A stretch of 64,000 bases of DNA from an uncultured Lachnospiraceae bacterium (GCA_910577115.1 CAJTMC010000011.1:33115-97114), one strand, 5' to 3'. Shown: positions 16,785 to 26,638, counted from the first letter of the stretch. Notes: generated by a model not told the origin, from the sequence alone. Made by a program: numbers and translations.

Positions 16785-18269
16785 CTAAAGCCTTTTTGTT
16801 CTTCCGTAAATGCGCGCAAGCTCCAGCATATGCCTAGAGAGCTCCTCCGTACACGCGCCGTCCGCCATTCTCCACTCCCAGTTTCCGCCAAGCGTAGACG
16901 GCGTGTTAATCCGCGCCTCGCCGCCAAGCTCCAGATAATCCTGTATCGGAATAATCGCCGTATCCGCCACACATCCAAGCGCAGCGCGAATCAGACTGTC
17001 ACAAACCGCGGCATTTCTACTGACACCCAAATATTTCTTTGCAAATGCCAAATCCTTTCTGCTCATACTCGTAATCCAGCCGTTTACAGTGTCATTATCA
17101 TGCGTTCCTGTATATACCACGCAGTTGTTCGGATAATTGTAAGGGAGATAGTCACTCTCTTCCCTTGAGTCAAAAGCAAACTGCAGCACCTTCATGCCGG
17201 GATAGCCTGTCTTTTTTACAAGCTTTAGCACGCTCGGCGTCAAAAATCCCAAATCCTCCGCGATGACAGGACGGTTGCCAAGCGCCTTTTTCACTGTCGC
17301 AAACAGCTTATAGCCCGGCCCCTTTTTCCACGAACCGTTCTGTGCTGTCTCATCGCCATACGGAATTGACCAATATTCGTCAAAACCGCGGAAATGGTCA
17401 ATGCGCACGACATCATAAATTTGAAAGCAATACTCCAAACGTCTGACCCACCATGCAAAGTCCGTCTTTTCATGGTAATCCCATTGGTAAAGCGGGTTTC
17501 CCCAAAGCTGCCCTGTAGCCGAGAATGCATCCGGCGGACAGCCCGCCACTGCCACCGGAACATTTTCTTCGTCAAGCTGGAACAGCTCCGGATTTGCCCA
17601 TGTATCGGCGCTGTCAAATGCAACATAGATTGGAATATCGCCGACAATGTCAATGCCCTTCTTGTTTGCGTATGCTTTCAGTTCCAGCCATTGTATGGCA
17701 AAAAGATACTGCTGATAACAGTAAAACGCAATCTCACTTGAGAGCTTCTTTTCGTATTCCGCCATAACCTTCGGTTTTCTTAAACGAAGTCCCTCGTCCC
17801 ACTCAATCCACGAAATACCGTCAAGAGAATCCTTAATCGCCATATACATGGCATAATCCTTAAGCCACTGCTTATTTTCTTCCACAAATTTGCGGTAATC
17901 GGCGTTTTTGCTGATGTCTGACCTGTCAAACGCTTTTCTCAGCAATGCAAATCTTGTATTGTAAATCTTTTCATAATCGACCTTTTGCGCATCGCTTCCA
18001 AAGTCGGCTTCCATACATTCCTGTTCTGTGAGCAGGCCTTCCTCAATCAACCGGTCAAGGCATATATAGTACGGACTGCCTGCAAAGGTAGAAAATGACT
18101 GATAAGGCGAATCTCCGTATCCGGTAGGGCCAAGCGGCAGAATCTGCCAAAGCGTCTGTCCGGACTTTGCCAAAAAATCTACAAACTCGTATGCCTCCTT
18201 CGAAAAGCCTCCTATGCCAAATCGCGTCGGAATGCTTGATATCGGCATCAATACACCACATTTTCTCAT
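16785..18269 (-). CDS. malQ: 4-alpha-glucanotransferase (amylomaltase, GH77)
   Basis: This cytosolic enzyme disproportionates maltodextrins, freeing glucose and building longer chains for phosphorolysis. The 494 residues begin with the GH77 signature GVLMPISSIPTRFGIGGF and LWQILPLGPTGYGDSPYQSFS. Catalytic regions are VRIDHFRGF (nucleophile Asp), IAEDLGF (acid/base Glu) and TGTHDNDT (stabilising Asp). AAAGGGA precedes the start. It follows malG by 26 nt and complements glgP and glgX elsewhere in the window. Confidence 0.97.
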   Translation of the reverse strand: MRKCGVLMPISSIPTRFGIGGFSKEAYEFVDFLAKSGQTLWQILPLGPTGYGDSPYQSFSTFAGSPYYICLDRLIEEGLLTEQECMEADFGSDAQKVDYEKIYNTRFALLRKAFDRSDISKNADYRKFVEENKQWLKDYAMYMAIKDSLDGISWIEWDEGLRLRKPKVMAEYEKKLSSEIAFYCYQQYLFAIQWLELKAYANKKGIDIVGDIPIYVAFDSADTWANPELFQLDEENVPVAVAGCPPDAFSATGQLWGNPLYQWDYHEKTDFAWWVRRLEYCFQIYDVVRIDHFRGFDEYWSIPYGDETAQNGSWKKGPGYKLFATVKKALGNRPVIAEDLGFLTPSVLKLVKKTGYPGMKVLQFAFDSREESDYLPYNYPNNCVVYTGTHDNDTVNGWITSMSRKDLAFAKKYLGVSRNAAVCDSLIRAALGCVADTAIIPIQDYLELGGEARINTPSTLGGNWEWRMADGACTEELSRHMLELARIYGRTKRL

Positions 18270-18295
18270 CTCGCTGATCCCTTTCTTCTTGTTTT

Positions 18296-19138
18296 TTAGC
18301 CTTTCACCGCTCCTGCTACCACGCCTTCAATAATATATTTCTGGCACGCGATATAGAAAATAATAATCGGAATAATCGCAAGTACAATCATTGCCATCAT
18401 GGCACCCATATCAATTGCGCCGTAGCCGCCCTTGAGGTACTGTATTGCGATGGGAATCGTCTTGTATTTCTTAATATCAAGCACAAGATAAGGAAGGAGA
18501 TAGTCATTCCACACCCACATAGCTTCCAAAATTGCTACGGATATTGCAGTAGGTTTCATGACCGGAAATACAATCTTAAAATAGGTCTGAATCGGCGTGC
18601 AGCCGTCAATCATCGCCGCCTCCTCAATTTCAAGCGGTATTGACTTTACAAATCCGCAGAACATAAATACCGCAAGTCCTGCGCCAAAGCCAAGATATAC
18701 AATTATTATACCAATTGGATTTCCTAAATGCAACATATCTGCAATTTTCGACAAAGTAAACATTACCATTTGGAACGGTACGATCATCGAAAAGGCAAAG
18801 AGCATATACATTCCGGAGGTAAACTTATTTTTTACTCTCGTGATGTACCATGCGCACATGGAAGTACACAGGATAATCACAAATACCGAGCAGACCGTAA
18901 TGAACAGAGAATATCCGAATGCCTGCGGGAGCTGGATTTTCTCAATACCGCTGATATAATTTTCCACGCCGACAAAAGACTTTGCGTCAGGCAGCGCAAA
19001 CGGTCTGTTGCTGATGAAGATTTTCTTTTTGAAGGAATTGTAGAGTACAATAATAATCGGCATGACATAGACAAGGCAAACGACTGAAAAAACTGCCGTC
19101 AAAAGTCCGCCATGTTTTGCTTTTCTTACGTTTGACAT
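18296..19138 (-). CDS. malG: Maltodextrin ABC transporter permease MalG-like
   Basis: This 280-residue inner-membrane permease has about six membrane segments and the MalG-type EAA loop EIEEAAMIDGCTPIQTYFKIVFP, which docks the ATPase. Its ATG overlaps the malF stop (TAATG), so the two are translationally coupled. No ATPase gene (msmX/malK type) is in the cluster; a shared ATPase from elsewhere in the genome is expected, as is common for CUT1 transporters in Firmicutes. Confidence 0.9.
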   Translation of the reverse strand: MSNVRKAKHGGLLTAVFSVVCLVYVMPIIIVLYNSFKKKIFISNRPFALPDAKSFVGVENYISGIEKIQLPQAFGYSLFITVCSVFVIILCTSMCAWYITRVKNKFTSGMYMLFAFSMIVPFQMVMFTLSKIADMLHLGNPIGIIIVYLGFGAGLAVFMFCGFVKSIPLEIEEAAMIDGCTPIQTYFKIVFPVMKPTAISVAILEAMWVWNDYLLPYLVLDIKKYKTIPIAIQYLKGGYGAIDMGAMMAMIVLAIIPIIIFYIACQKYIIEGVVAGAVKG

Positions 19139-19980
19139 TATGCCTGCACCTCCTTATCTCTGGTTGCCCTAAGCTGCACAATCGCAATCACTGCCACAAG
19201 AATAAAGAATATAACTGCTTTTGCCTGACCAACACCTTCCCAGCCGTTTCTGCCATAGAATGTGTTGTAGATATTCAGGGCAAGCATTTCCGATTTATTG
19301 GAAGGCTCGCCTGCGGTCAACGCTAAGTTCTGATCAAAGAGCTTAAAGGAATTTGTCAGTGTCAGGAAAGAACAGATTGTAATCGACGGCATTACCATTG
19401 GCAATGTTACATGTCTTAAGAGCTGTCTGTTGTTTGCGCCGTCAATCTTAGCCGCTTCAATCAAGTCCCCTGGAATATTCTGAATACCTGCAATGTAAAT
19501 AATCATCATATAGCCAACCTGCTGCCAGCACATCAGAATGACAAGTCCCCAAAAACCGTAAGCGGAATTATAAGTCAATGTACGCTCCAAATTTGCCAAG
19601 ATACCGTTTAAAATCAACTGCCATATATAACCTAAGATAATACCGCCAATCAGGTTCGGCATGAAAAATACAGTTCTAAAAAGGTTGGTTCCCTTGATGC
19701 CCTTTGTCAGCAGCATTGCAACCGCAAAGGCAAGGATATTGATAATCAATACAGATACAATGGTAAACAAGGCTGTGTACCAAAGGGAATGGGTGAAAGT
19801 GGAATCGCCCCAAATTCTGATATAATTTTTGAAACCTACAAACTTGGAATCCGTTACTGTGGTAAATTCACAGAAGGATAAATACACGCCCAGCAGAAAC
19901 GGTAGGATAAAGCCTATCGTAAATGCTGCAAGGGTCGGCAGTGCGAATATTGGGAAATATCTTTTAATTGCTTTTTCCAT
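19138..19980 (-). CDS. malF: Maltodextrin ABC transporter permease MalF-like
   Basis: This 280-residue permease has six hydrophobic segments and the EAA motif GDLIEAAKIDGANNRQLLRHVTLP. It lacks the large periplasmic P2 loop of E. coli MalF, as is normal for Gram-positive members. It forms the channel with MalG and receives sugar from the malE product. It is preceded by a 188-bp intergenic region with a partial terminator and a palindromic operator-like site. Confidence 0.9.
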   Translation of the reverse strand: MEKAIKRYFPIFALPTLAAFTIGFILPFLLGVYLSFCEFTTVTDSKFVGFKNYIRIWGDSTFTHSLWYTALFTIVSVLIINILAFAVAMLLTKGIKGTNLFRTVFFMPNLIGGIILGYIWQLILNGILANLERTLTYNSAYGFWGLVILMCWQQVGYMMIIYIAGIQNIPGDLIEAAKIDGANNRQLLRHVTLPMVMPSITICSFLTLTNSFKLFDQNLALTAGEPSNKSEMLALNIYNTFYGRNGWEGVGQAKAVIFFILVAVIAIVQLRATRDKEVQA

Positions 19981-20032
19981 AATCGTTGACCTTTCTTAAA
20001 AATTTTATCACTATCTTTTGTTTATAAGTATC

Positions 20033-20046
20033 TTGATACGTATCAA
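20033..20046. promoter_or_regulatory. Perfect palindrome upstream of malF
   Basis: TTGATACGTATCAA is a perfect 14-bp palindrome centred on CG, the shape of a LacI-family operator, 53 bp upstream of malF. It differs in sequence from the AACGTT sites upstream of malE, so it may bind another regulator. Confidence 0.5.
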
Positions 20047-20080
20047 AGGTTTCCAATCAAAATGAAATCTTTGATTTTTT

Positions 20081-20116
20081 AAAAACAGGTGCAGTCGTTC
20101 CTGCACGATGCACCTG
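20081..20116 (-). terminator. Terminator/attenuator between malE and malF
   Basis: On the minus strand CAGGTGCA pairs with TGCACCTG around a 15-nt loop and is followed by TTTTT. Partial termination here would give more binding protein than permease, as in many ABC operons. Confidence 0.75.
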
Positions 20117-20168
20117 CTGTTTTCGTTTGTTATAGTTATTGTAATAATGACGCAGTGTAATACGAATC

Positions 20169-21575
20169 TTAGTTATTCACTGCGTTGTACTCCTGCGCCC
20201 ATCCGTCAACAAATGCTGTCACAACTGCATCCCACTGTCCTGTGCCCTGAGCATACTCTAAGAGTGCGCTGCCGACATTGTTCTTCCAGTTCTCAGAAGG
20301 CATTGTCGTAAAGGTCCAAGCTACGGAAGTCTTTCCTGATGAAACATAGTCATTTGCAATGTTTTCAAGCGGATTGCTTGCAGGATAATTGTCAAATGCT
20401 TCAAACGGGCAGACAAATCCCATATCCTCTGTGAGCGATGTGCAGCCTGTGTCTGATGTTACTACCCAGTTCATAAAATCAAGCGTTGCCTGAATATCCT
20501 CCGGAGATGCATTCTTATTTACACACCAGTAGTTCTCGCTGCCTGTACAAAGTCCCTGATTCTCCTCGCCTGGAGCGCCGATATAAATCGGAAGCATTCC
20601 AAGAGAATCGCCGTCCATGCCTGCATCTACCAAATCTGTGTAAGCCCATGTACCGTTCTGATAAAATACTGCGTCACCCAGTGCGAAGTCTGCTGTGGCA
20701 TCTTCACCGGTCTTGCTTGAAAGCAGTGTCGGTGCACATACGGAGTCTGTGATATATAAATCCCAAACATTCTTGTAGTTGTCTAAATACGTTCCTTTGA
20801 TTGCATCTGTGGAATCAATGCCGTCTGCCTGATACTCATAATAAATCGGAAGATTTGCAAGGTGTGTCTTAAATCTCCAGTCAGAGCTTGAATCCATACC
20901 TGCTGATGTGAATGCTCCTTTTACGCCAAGATCGTCTGCGTTCTCCTGAATACTGTCTGCAACTGCCTTGAGCTTATCAAAAGAATTAATTTCCTCAACG
21001 CTTGTAACAACTGCATAGTCTTTTGCAAAATAGTCATTTAAGATATCTGCGTTGTAGATAATGCCGTATGTCTCTACAACATAGGCAATGCCTTTAACCT
21101 CATCGCCTTCTTTCAATGCAAAATCATCGCTCTTTAACTGTCCGTAAACATCTGAACCGGAAAGGTCATAGCAATAATCCTTCCATGTTGCAAGACCAAC
21201 AGGGCCGTTTACCTGAAACAGTGTCGGTGCCTCTGTCTTTGCGATCTCAGACTTCAATGTTGACTCGTATGTGCCTGATGCCGCTGTCTGTACAGAAACG
21301 GGAACTCCTGTTTCCTCTGTGTACTTTGCCGCAAGATCCTCCCATGCCTTTGCTGCTTCAGGCTTAAAGTTCAGATAGTAAACCTTTCCGGTGCCTGAAG
21401 CAGGCGTCTGTGTGTCTGATGAAGGTGTCTGTGTGTCTGCCGCAGGTGTCTGCGCTTCTGCCTGTGTATCTGATGAAGGTGTCTGTGTGTCTGCATTGTC
21501 ACTGCTGCCGCAGCCTGCAAGCATAGCTGCTGCCATTGTTGCGCTTAAAATGGTACTTAATAATTTCTTTTTCAT
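20169..21575 (-). CDS. malE: Maltodextrin ABC transporter substrate-binding lipoprotein
   Basis: The 468-residue lipoprotein has a signal peptide with lipobox MLAGC (Cys near residue 22), a low-complexity Thr/Ser/Pro/Gln spacer of about 40 residues with repeated SSDTQTP units, then a family 1 extracellular solute-binding fold. The segment FFQNGTWAYTDLVDAG-like (here VFYQNGTWAYTDLV) is typical of sugar-binding proteins. Maltodextrin as substrate is inferred from malF, malG and malQ downstream. The start at 21575 follows GAGGT; a longer frame to 21737 would cross the promoter and operators. Confidence 0.88.
   Translation of the reverse strand: MKKKLLSTILSATMAAAMLAGCGSSDNADTQTPSSDTQAEAQTPAADTQTPSSDTQTPASGTGKVYYLNFKPEAAKAWEDLAAKYTEETGVPVSVQTAASGTYESTLKSEIAKTEAPTLFQVNGPVGLATWKDYCYDLSGSDVYGQLKSDDFALKEGDEVKGIAYVVETYGIIYNADILNDYFAKDYAVVTSVEEINSFDKLKAVADSIQENADDLGVKGAFTSAGMDSSSDWRFKTHLANLPIYYEYQADGIDSTDAIKGTYLDNYKNVWDLYITDSVCAPTLLSSKTGEDATADFALGDAVFYQNGTWAYTDLVDAGMDGDSLGMLPIYIGAPGEENQGLCTGSENYWCVNKNASPEDIQATLDFMNWVVTSDTGCTSLTEDMGFVCPFEAFDNYPASNPLENIANDYVSSGKTSVAWTFTTMPSENWKNNVGSALLEYAQGTGQWDAVVTAFVDGWAQEYNAVNN
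21398..21510 (-). repeat. Short imperfect tandem repeats in the malE spacer
   Basis: Units around GGTGTCTGTGTGTCTGATGA recur several times and encode the Asp-Thr-Gln-Thr-Pro linker between the lipid anchor and the binding domain. Length variation between strains is expected. Confidence 0.7.
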
Positions 21576-21635
21576 AATGACATACCTCTTTCTTTTTCTA
21601 TTCTTCTTATTATGTTTCTTTACGGAAATATTATT

Positions 21636-21682
21636 CCGAAACGTTTTCGGCATCGTTTCCAGTAACGTTATCGGTAACGTTT
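21636..21682. promoter_or_regulatory. Four LacI-type operator cores at exact 12-bp spacing
   Basis: AACGTT occurs at 21640, 21664 and 21676, and ATCGTT at 21652, so the cores step by exactly 12 bp. The outermost sits in CCGAAACGTTTTCGG, a near-palindrome. All lie just downstream of the -10, between promoter and malE, where a repressor would block elongation or open-complex formation. Confidence 0.75.
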
Positions 21683-21697
21683 CCAAGTGACAATTGT

Positions 21698-21726
21698 ATG
21701 TTAGCATTTTGCCGAATAAATTGCAA
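21698..21726 (-). promoter_or_regulatory. Promoter of the maltodextrin operon
   Basis: Minus strand TTGCAA (21721-21726), 17-bp spacer, TAACAT (21698-21703). Transcription would begin near 21690, directly before the operator array, giving a leader of about 115 nt. Confidence 0.65.
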
Positions 21727-21941
21727 TAGGAAAACACAACAAACTATTTTTTCGTCACTTTTGGTAAAATTTGTCATTCTAATTTGTGCAAAACAGATGA
21801 TACCATAATAAAATGCAGTGCCTTATTTCTTTTCAGATATAAGACCCTGCACAATTTTGTAATACAATTACTTATTCATAGATATTAGGTTCCCGCAGAG
21901 TTCTGCCTCTGCAAAATATTTGCAAAACGAACAAGCGCGTT

Positions 21942-23108
21942 TTAGTCTCTGCCGTAAATATCCCTTGTATAAATTTTCTCTTCCACGTCCCGAAGCTCAT
22001 CTGTCATACGGTTTACAATAATTACATCCGACATCTTTTTAAATTCCTCAAGGTCGCGTATCACTTTCGAACGGAAAAAGTGATTCTCCTTTAAGGAAGG
22101 CTCGTAAACGACAACCTCAATCCCCTTTGCCTTAATACGCTTCATGATGCCCTGAATAGACGACTGCCTGAAATTATCCGAATTGGTTTTCATGGTCAGG
22201 CGGTACACACCGACAATCTGCGGATGCTTTGACAAAATCATATCTGCGATATGGTCCTTTCTCGTCCTGTTCGCATCAACGATTGCAGAGATAATATTGT
22301 TTGGCACATTCTGAAAGTTTGCCCTTAGCTGCTTTGTGTCCTTTGGCAGACAGTAGCCGCCATAGCCAAAGGACGGGTTATTATAATGGGCACCGATTCT
22401 GGGATCAAGACCAACGCCTTCTATAATCTGCTTCGTATTGAGCCCGCGCACCTCTGCATAAGTATCCAGCTCATTAAAATACGCCACGCGAAGCGCAAGA
22501 TACGTGTTGGAAAACAGCTTGATTGATTCCGCTTCCGTCGCACCGGTAAAAAGTGTCGGAATATCTTCCTTAATCGCGCCCTCCTTCAACAGATTGGCAA
22601 ACGTCTCCGCGCGCTTTGAGCATTCTCCCACAATGATTCGCGACGGATACAGATTGTCATAAAGTGCCTTGCCCTCACGCAAAAACTCCGGCGAAAAGAT
22701 AATATTGTCAATTCCGTACCGTTCTCTTACTTCTTTCGTGTATCCTACCGGAACCGTCGATTTGATAATCATAACAGCCTTCGGATTGACCTTTATCACC
22801 AACTCAATCACTGTCTCAATAGAACTGGTATCAAAAAAGTTCTTATCCGGATCATAATTGGTCGGAGTCGCTACGATAATATAGTCTGCATCTTTGTATG
22901 CCTCCTCACCATCTGTCGTTGCCCTCAGATGCAGCTCCTTTGTAGCGAGATATTCCTCGATTTCCTTGTCCACAATCGGAGATTTCCGATTATTAATCAT
23001 GTCTGCCTTTTCCTGAAATACATCCACAGCAGTCACTTCATTGTGCTGCGCAAGAAGTATTGCGTTCGAAAGCCCTACGTATCCGATTCCTGCTACTGCA
23101 ATTTTCAT
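21942..23108 (-). CDS. ugd: UDP-glucose 6-dehydrogenase
   Basis: This enzyme oxidises UDP-glucose to UDP-glucuronate with two NAD+, supplying surface polysaccharides. The 388-residue product starts with the NAD-binding motif VAGIGYVGLSNAILLA. It has KSTVPVGYT, FSPEFLREGKALYDNLYPSRIIVG, the catalytic Cys segment GYGGYCLPKDTKQL and the late GVYRLTMK...SDNFRQSS, matching the short (~390 aa) Ugd subfamily. It stands alone between glgP and the mal operon. A mismatched stem (23152-23180) lies in its upstream region. Confidence 0.95.
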   Translation of the reverse strand: MKIAVAGIGYVGLSNAILLAQHNEVTAVDVFQEKADMINNRKSPIVDKEIEEYLATKELHLRATTDGEEAYKDADYIIVATPTNYDPDKNFFDTSSIETVIELVIKVNPKAVMIIKSTVPVGYTKEVRERYGIDNIIFSPEFLREGKALYDNLYPSRIIVGECSKRAETFANLLKEGAIKEDIPTLFTGATEAESIKLFSNTYLALRVAYFNELDTYAEVRGLNTKQIIEGVGLDPRIGAHYNNPSFGYGGYCLPKDTKQLRANFQNVPNNIISAIVDANRTRKDHIADMILSKHPQIVGVYRLTMKTNSDNFRQSSIQGIMKRIKAKGIEVVVYEPSLKENHFFRSKVIRDLEEFKKMSDVIIVNRMTDELRDVEEKIYTRDIYGRD

Positions 23109-23230
23109 CTTTCATTCGTGTCCTTTCTATTTCTGATACAAAATCTGAAATTCTAAGACGGTTCCTGCTCCGCCTTAGAACTTCCTGTCACGATATTTAT
23201 ATAGTAACCGGCAAATACCTTTGTCGATTC

Positions 23231-25498
23231 CTATAATTTCCAAATATCACGATTGTACTCGGCAATCGTTCTGTCTGATGAGAAAAATCCTGCTTTTGCA
23301 ATGTTTACCAGCATCATGCGCTTCCACTTTTCCTCATTTTTATAGTCCTCAAGCATTCCGTCCTTTGTGGCAATATAGTCCTCAAGGTCAAGCAGGGTCA
23401 TAAACCAGTCCTTGTTAATCAGCTCCTTCTGAAGTCTGACAAGACGCTTCTGATTCCCTACCGTCAGGATTTCCTTACTTGTGATAAAATCTACTGCCTC
23501 TCTGATTACGCCGCTCTTCTTGTAAAAGTCCTTTGCCACATAATCAGCCTTCTCATAATGCGCTATGACCGTCTCTGATTTCTCGCCAAACACATAAATA
23601 TTCTCGTCACCAACCAGCTCATGGATTTCCACATTTGCTCCGTCGCTTGTTCCAAGCGTTACTGCGCCGTTTAACATAAACTTCATGTTTCCGGTACCAC
23701 TTGCCTCCTTTGATGCAAGCGAAATCTGCTCCGAAATGTCACATGCCGGAATGAGGCGTTCCGCATAGCTTACATTGTAGTTCTCTACCATAACCACCTT
23801 CATGTAATCCTTCACGTCCGGATCCTTGTTTATGATTTCCTGTAAGCATAACAGCAGGTGGATAATATCCTGTGCAATAATGTAGGCCGGAGCTGCCTTT
23901 GCGCCGAAAATAAAGGTCACATGTGTCGAAGGCTTTTTGCCGCCCTTAATCTCAAGATACTTGTGGATAATATACAACGCATTCATCTGCTGACGCTTGT
24001 ACTCGTGAAGTCTCTTAATCTGAATGTCAAAAATGGAATTCGGATTAATCTCAACACCCTCGTGCTCCTTGATATATGCAGCAAGCTCCGCTTTCTTGTC
24101 CTTTTTGATTGATTTGATTTCCGTCAAAAGTGCCTCGTCATCGATATGCTGCAGCAGCTTCTCAAGCTCTGCGGCATCTTTCTTATAGCCGTCGCCAATC
24201 GTCTTTGCGATGCACGCCGCAAGCTCTTTGTTGCACGAAAGCAGCCACCTTCTGAATGTAATGCCGTTCGTCTTATTGTTAAACTTTTCCGGATAAATTT
24301 TGTAGAAATGATTCAGCTCCGTATCCTTCAAAATTTCCGTATGAATCGCCGCAACACCGTTTACAGAAAATCCATAATGGATATCAATATGCGCCATGTG
24401 CACCCTGTTATCCTTATCAATAATCTGCACCTTCTCCTCAGTGTACTTCTCTGCAACTCTCTTGTCAAGCTCTTTGATAATCGGCATCAGCTGAGGCACA
24501 ACCTTCTCAAGGTATTTTACGGGCCACTTCTCAAGCGCCTCCGCAAGGATTGTGTGGTTGGTATATGCACAGGTCTTGCTGACCACGTCTATCGCCTCGT
24601 CCATGCAAAAGCCTTCATCTTGTGTCAAAATACGGATTAACTCCGGAATAACCATTGTCGGGTGTGTATCATTAATCTGAATCACCACATGCTCGTTCAG
24701 CTTATGAATGTCATAGCCGTTGTCTTTCATCTCCTTTAAAATAAGCTGCGCACCGTTGCATACCATGAAATACTGCTGATAAATACGAAGCTGCTGTCCT
24801 GCCTCATCAGAATCATCGGGATAGAGGAAAAGTGTTAAATTCTTATCAATATCCTCTTTATCGAAATCAATCCCCTCTTTTACAATGCTCTCGTCTACGG
24901 TCTCAATATCAAACAAATGCAGCTTATTCATTCCCTGCCCATACCCGATGACATCAATATCATACAGCCTTGAAACAACCTTCTTATCGCCGAAGCAGAC
25001 TGGAAAAGAAACATCTGTCTTAGTGAGCCATGACTGCTGCTCAATCCAATCATTCTTCTTTGCGGTCTGCTGCCTGTTCTGAAATACCTGCTGAAACAGT
25101 CCAAAATGGTAGTTGAGTCCAATACCGTCTCCCGGAAGTCCCAAACTTGCAATCGAGTCAAGAAAGCATGCTGCCAACCGCCCAAGTCCTCCGTTTCCAA
25201 GCGAAGGTTCCGGCTCAATTTCCTCAATGCGGCTAAGATCCTTGCCTTCCTCCTTCAAAGCAGATGCAAGCTCCTCATAGATGCCAAGATTGATCAGGTT
25301 GTTTGACAAGAGTTTTCCGATTAAGAACTCTGCCGAAATGTAGTAAACCTTTTTCGTGCCCTTGATGATGCCTTTTCCTTCCATCATTTCCTTCGTCATG
25401 TTCAGAATGGCATAATAAAGGTCTTTGTCACCAATATCCTTAACTGCCTTTCCGTACATTTTCTGTGTCATTGCTTCCAGATTTGTTTTCACGCTCAT
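23231..25498 (-). CDS. glgP: Glycogen/maltodextrin phosphorylase
   Basis: This PLP enzyme releases glucose-1-phosphate from alpha-1,4-glucan ends. The 755-residue protein has KVYYISAEFLIGKLLSNNL, EPSLGNGGLGRLAACFLDS, and the PLP-lysine motif EASGTGNMKFMLNGAVTLGTSDGANVE (split over the site). Its N-terminus lacks the regulatory extension of animal enzymes. AAAGGAG precedes the ATG. It lies 59 nt downstream of a LacI regulator and fits with glgX and malQ in storage-glucan and maltodextrin breakdown. Confidence 0.96.
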   Translation of the reverse strand: MSVKTNLEAMTQKMYGKAVKDIGDKDLYYAILNMTKEMMEGKGIIKGTKKVYYISAEFLIGKLLSNNLINLGIYEELASALKEEGKDLSRIEEIEPEPSLGNGGLGRLAACFLDSIASLGLPGDGIGLNYHFGLFQQVFQNRQQTAKKNDWIEQQSWLTKTDVSFPVCFGDKKVVSRLYDIDVIGYGQGMNKLHLFDIETVDESIVKEGIDFDKEDIDKNLTLFLYPDDSDEAGQQLRIYQQYFMVCNGAQLILKEMKDNGYDIHKLNEHVVIQINDTHPTMVIPELIRILTQDEGFCMDEAIDVVSKTCAYTNHTILAEALEKWPVKYLEKVVPQLMPIIKELDKRVAEKYTEEKVQIIDKDNRVHMAHIDIHYGFSVNGVAAIHTEILKDTELNHFYKIYPEKFNNKTNGITFRRWLLSCNKELAACIAKTIGDGYKKDAAELEKLLQHIDDEALLTEIKSIKKDKKAELAAYIKEHEGVEINPNSIFDIQIKRLHEYKRQQMNALYIIHKYLEIKGGKKPSTHVTFIFGAKAAPAYIIAQDIIHLLLCLQEIINKDPDVKDYMKVVMVENYNVSYAERLIPACDISEQISLASKEASGTGNMKFMLNGAVTLGTSDGANVEIHELVGDENIYVFGEKSETVIAHYEKADYVAKDFYKKSGVIREAVDFITSKEILTVGNQKRLVRLQKELINKDWFMTLLDLEDYIATKDGMLEDYKNEEKWKRMMLVNIAKAGFFSSDRTIAEYNRDIWKL

Positions 25499-25557
25499 TT
25501 TCTTACTCCTTTTCTTTTTTGTGATTGTTTTTATAGTGATTGCTATTCTATTTTTAT

Positions 25558-26559
25558 TTATGATATGACGTCCAAGTATTTAATTCGCATCAGCTTGTGC
25601 GGCAATACGACCTCCCGTCCCTTTTCACCGCCAAGCAGCCTTGCAGCCTCCTCGACGGCACATGCCGCCGTTTTTTTGAAGTCCTGACCTACCGTATGCA
25701 TCTGCTTTCCCGCATATCCCATCAGATTAATTCCGTCAAATCCGCATACGGGACGATAAATATCCATATCAATCAGCGCTTTCATCGCACCAATTGCCAT
25801 GAGGTCTGACGCACAGATAATTGCATCCCGATGCGCCGCATACTGCATGGTAAGCTTTCGCGCCTCAAGCTCGCTGAAATGTCCCATACGCACCAAAAGC
25901 GTAAGTCCAAACTCCTGTGCAAGCCTCTCCATTCCTTTCAATCGCTCTTCGGACACATAGCCGTCCTTTTTCCCTGATATATATAATATCCTTTTTGCCC
26001 TGCAAAATGCAGAACTTTCCAACAGAAACTTTTTTGCGACCTCATACTGCGCCTTTTGATTGTCGATATGAAGGCTTGAGGTGTTTTCATCGACGCCAAG
26101 TGCATTAATCAAAACAGACTTAAATTTCCCGCTTTGAATCAGCCTGCGAAATGCTTCGTCCTTCGCGGAAAGGCTGCATATAATCAATCCCTCAATACTC
26201 TGCGACTGAAAGTAACGCGTCATTTCCTCAGCACTCATTTCACTTAACATGGCGGTGAACACCGTTATGATATCCATTCCAAGCTCCTTCGCCCGATTGA
26301 TTGCACCGATCATGTACTGCATCGGGATCTCGTCTACTGCCTGCGCATTTCTGTCCACATCAAGCACCAGAGCCACCCGCCCCGACCGTTTGGATGAAAG
26401 CGCCGAAGCAATTGAATTTGGCACAAATCCCAGCCGCTCGATTGCTTTGTTTACCCGTTCCTTTGTCTTGTCCCGCACATTCGGATAATTGTTCAGGACT
26501 TTTGAAACGGTGGAAATCGATACGCCTGCCTCTTTTGCCACATCTCTTATTGAAACCAC
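25558..26559 (-). CDS. LacI-family regulator upstream of glgP
   Basis: A 333-residue LacI-type repressor: HTH VSIRDVAKEAGVSISTVSKV, hinge ASALSSKRSG and sensor domain with VCGFDGINLMGYAGKQM. GTG at 26559 is preferred as start because AGGAGGG precedes it and the family usually begins (M)VSIRDVA; an ATG at 26601 would add 14 residues and lacks a good RBS. Two perfect operators upstream (26639-26663) suggest autorepression together with glgP. The sensor is shorter in parts and diverges from MalR-like proteins, so the ligand is unknown. Confidence 0.85.
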   Translation of the reverse strand: MVSIRDVAKEAGVSISTVSKVLNNYPNVRDKTKERVNKAIERLGFVPNSIASALSSKRSGRVALVLDVDRNAQAVDEIPMQYMIGAINRAKELGMDIITVFTAMLSEMSAEEMTRYFQSQSIEGLIICSLSAKDEAFRRLIQSGKFKSVLINALGVDENTSSLHIDNQKAQYEVAKKFLLESSAFCRAKRILYISGKKDGYVSEERLKGMERLAQEFGLTLLVRMGHFSELEARKLTMQYAAHRDAIICASDLMAIGAMKALIDMDIYRPVCGFDGINLMGYAGKQMHTVGQDFKKTAACAVEEAARLLGGEKGREVVLPHKLMRIKYLDVIS

Positions 26560-26638
26560 GTAATCCTTTGCCCTCCTGTTAATTGTGTGTAACTGTTCCA
26601 TACTTCACAGTTGCCGGATTGTTTGTTTATAACTTATG

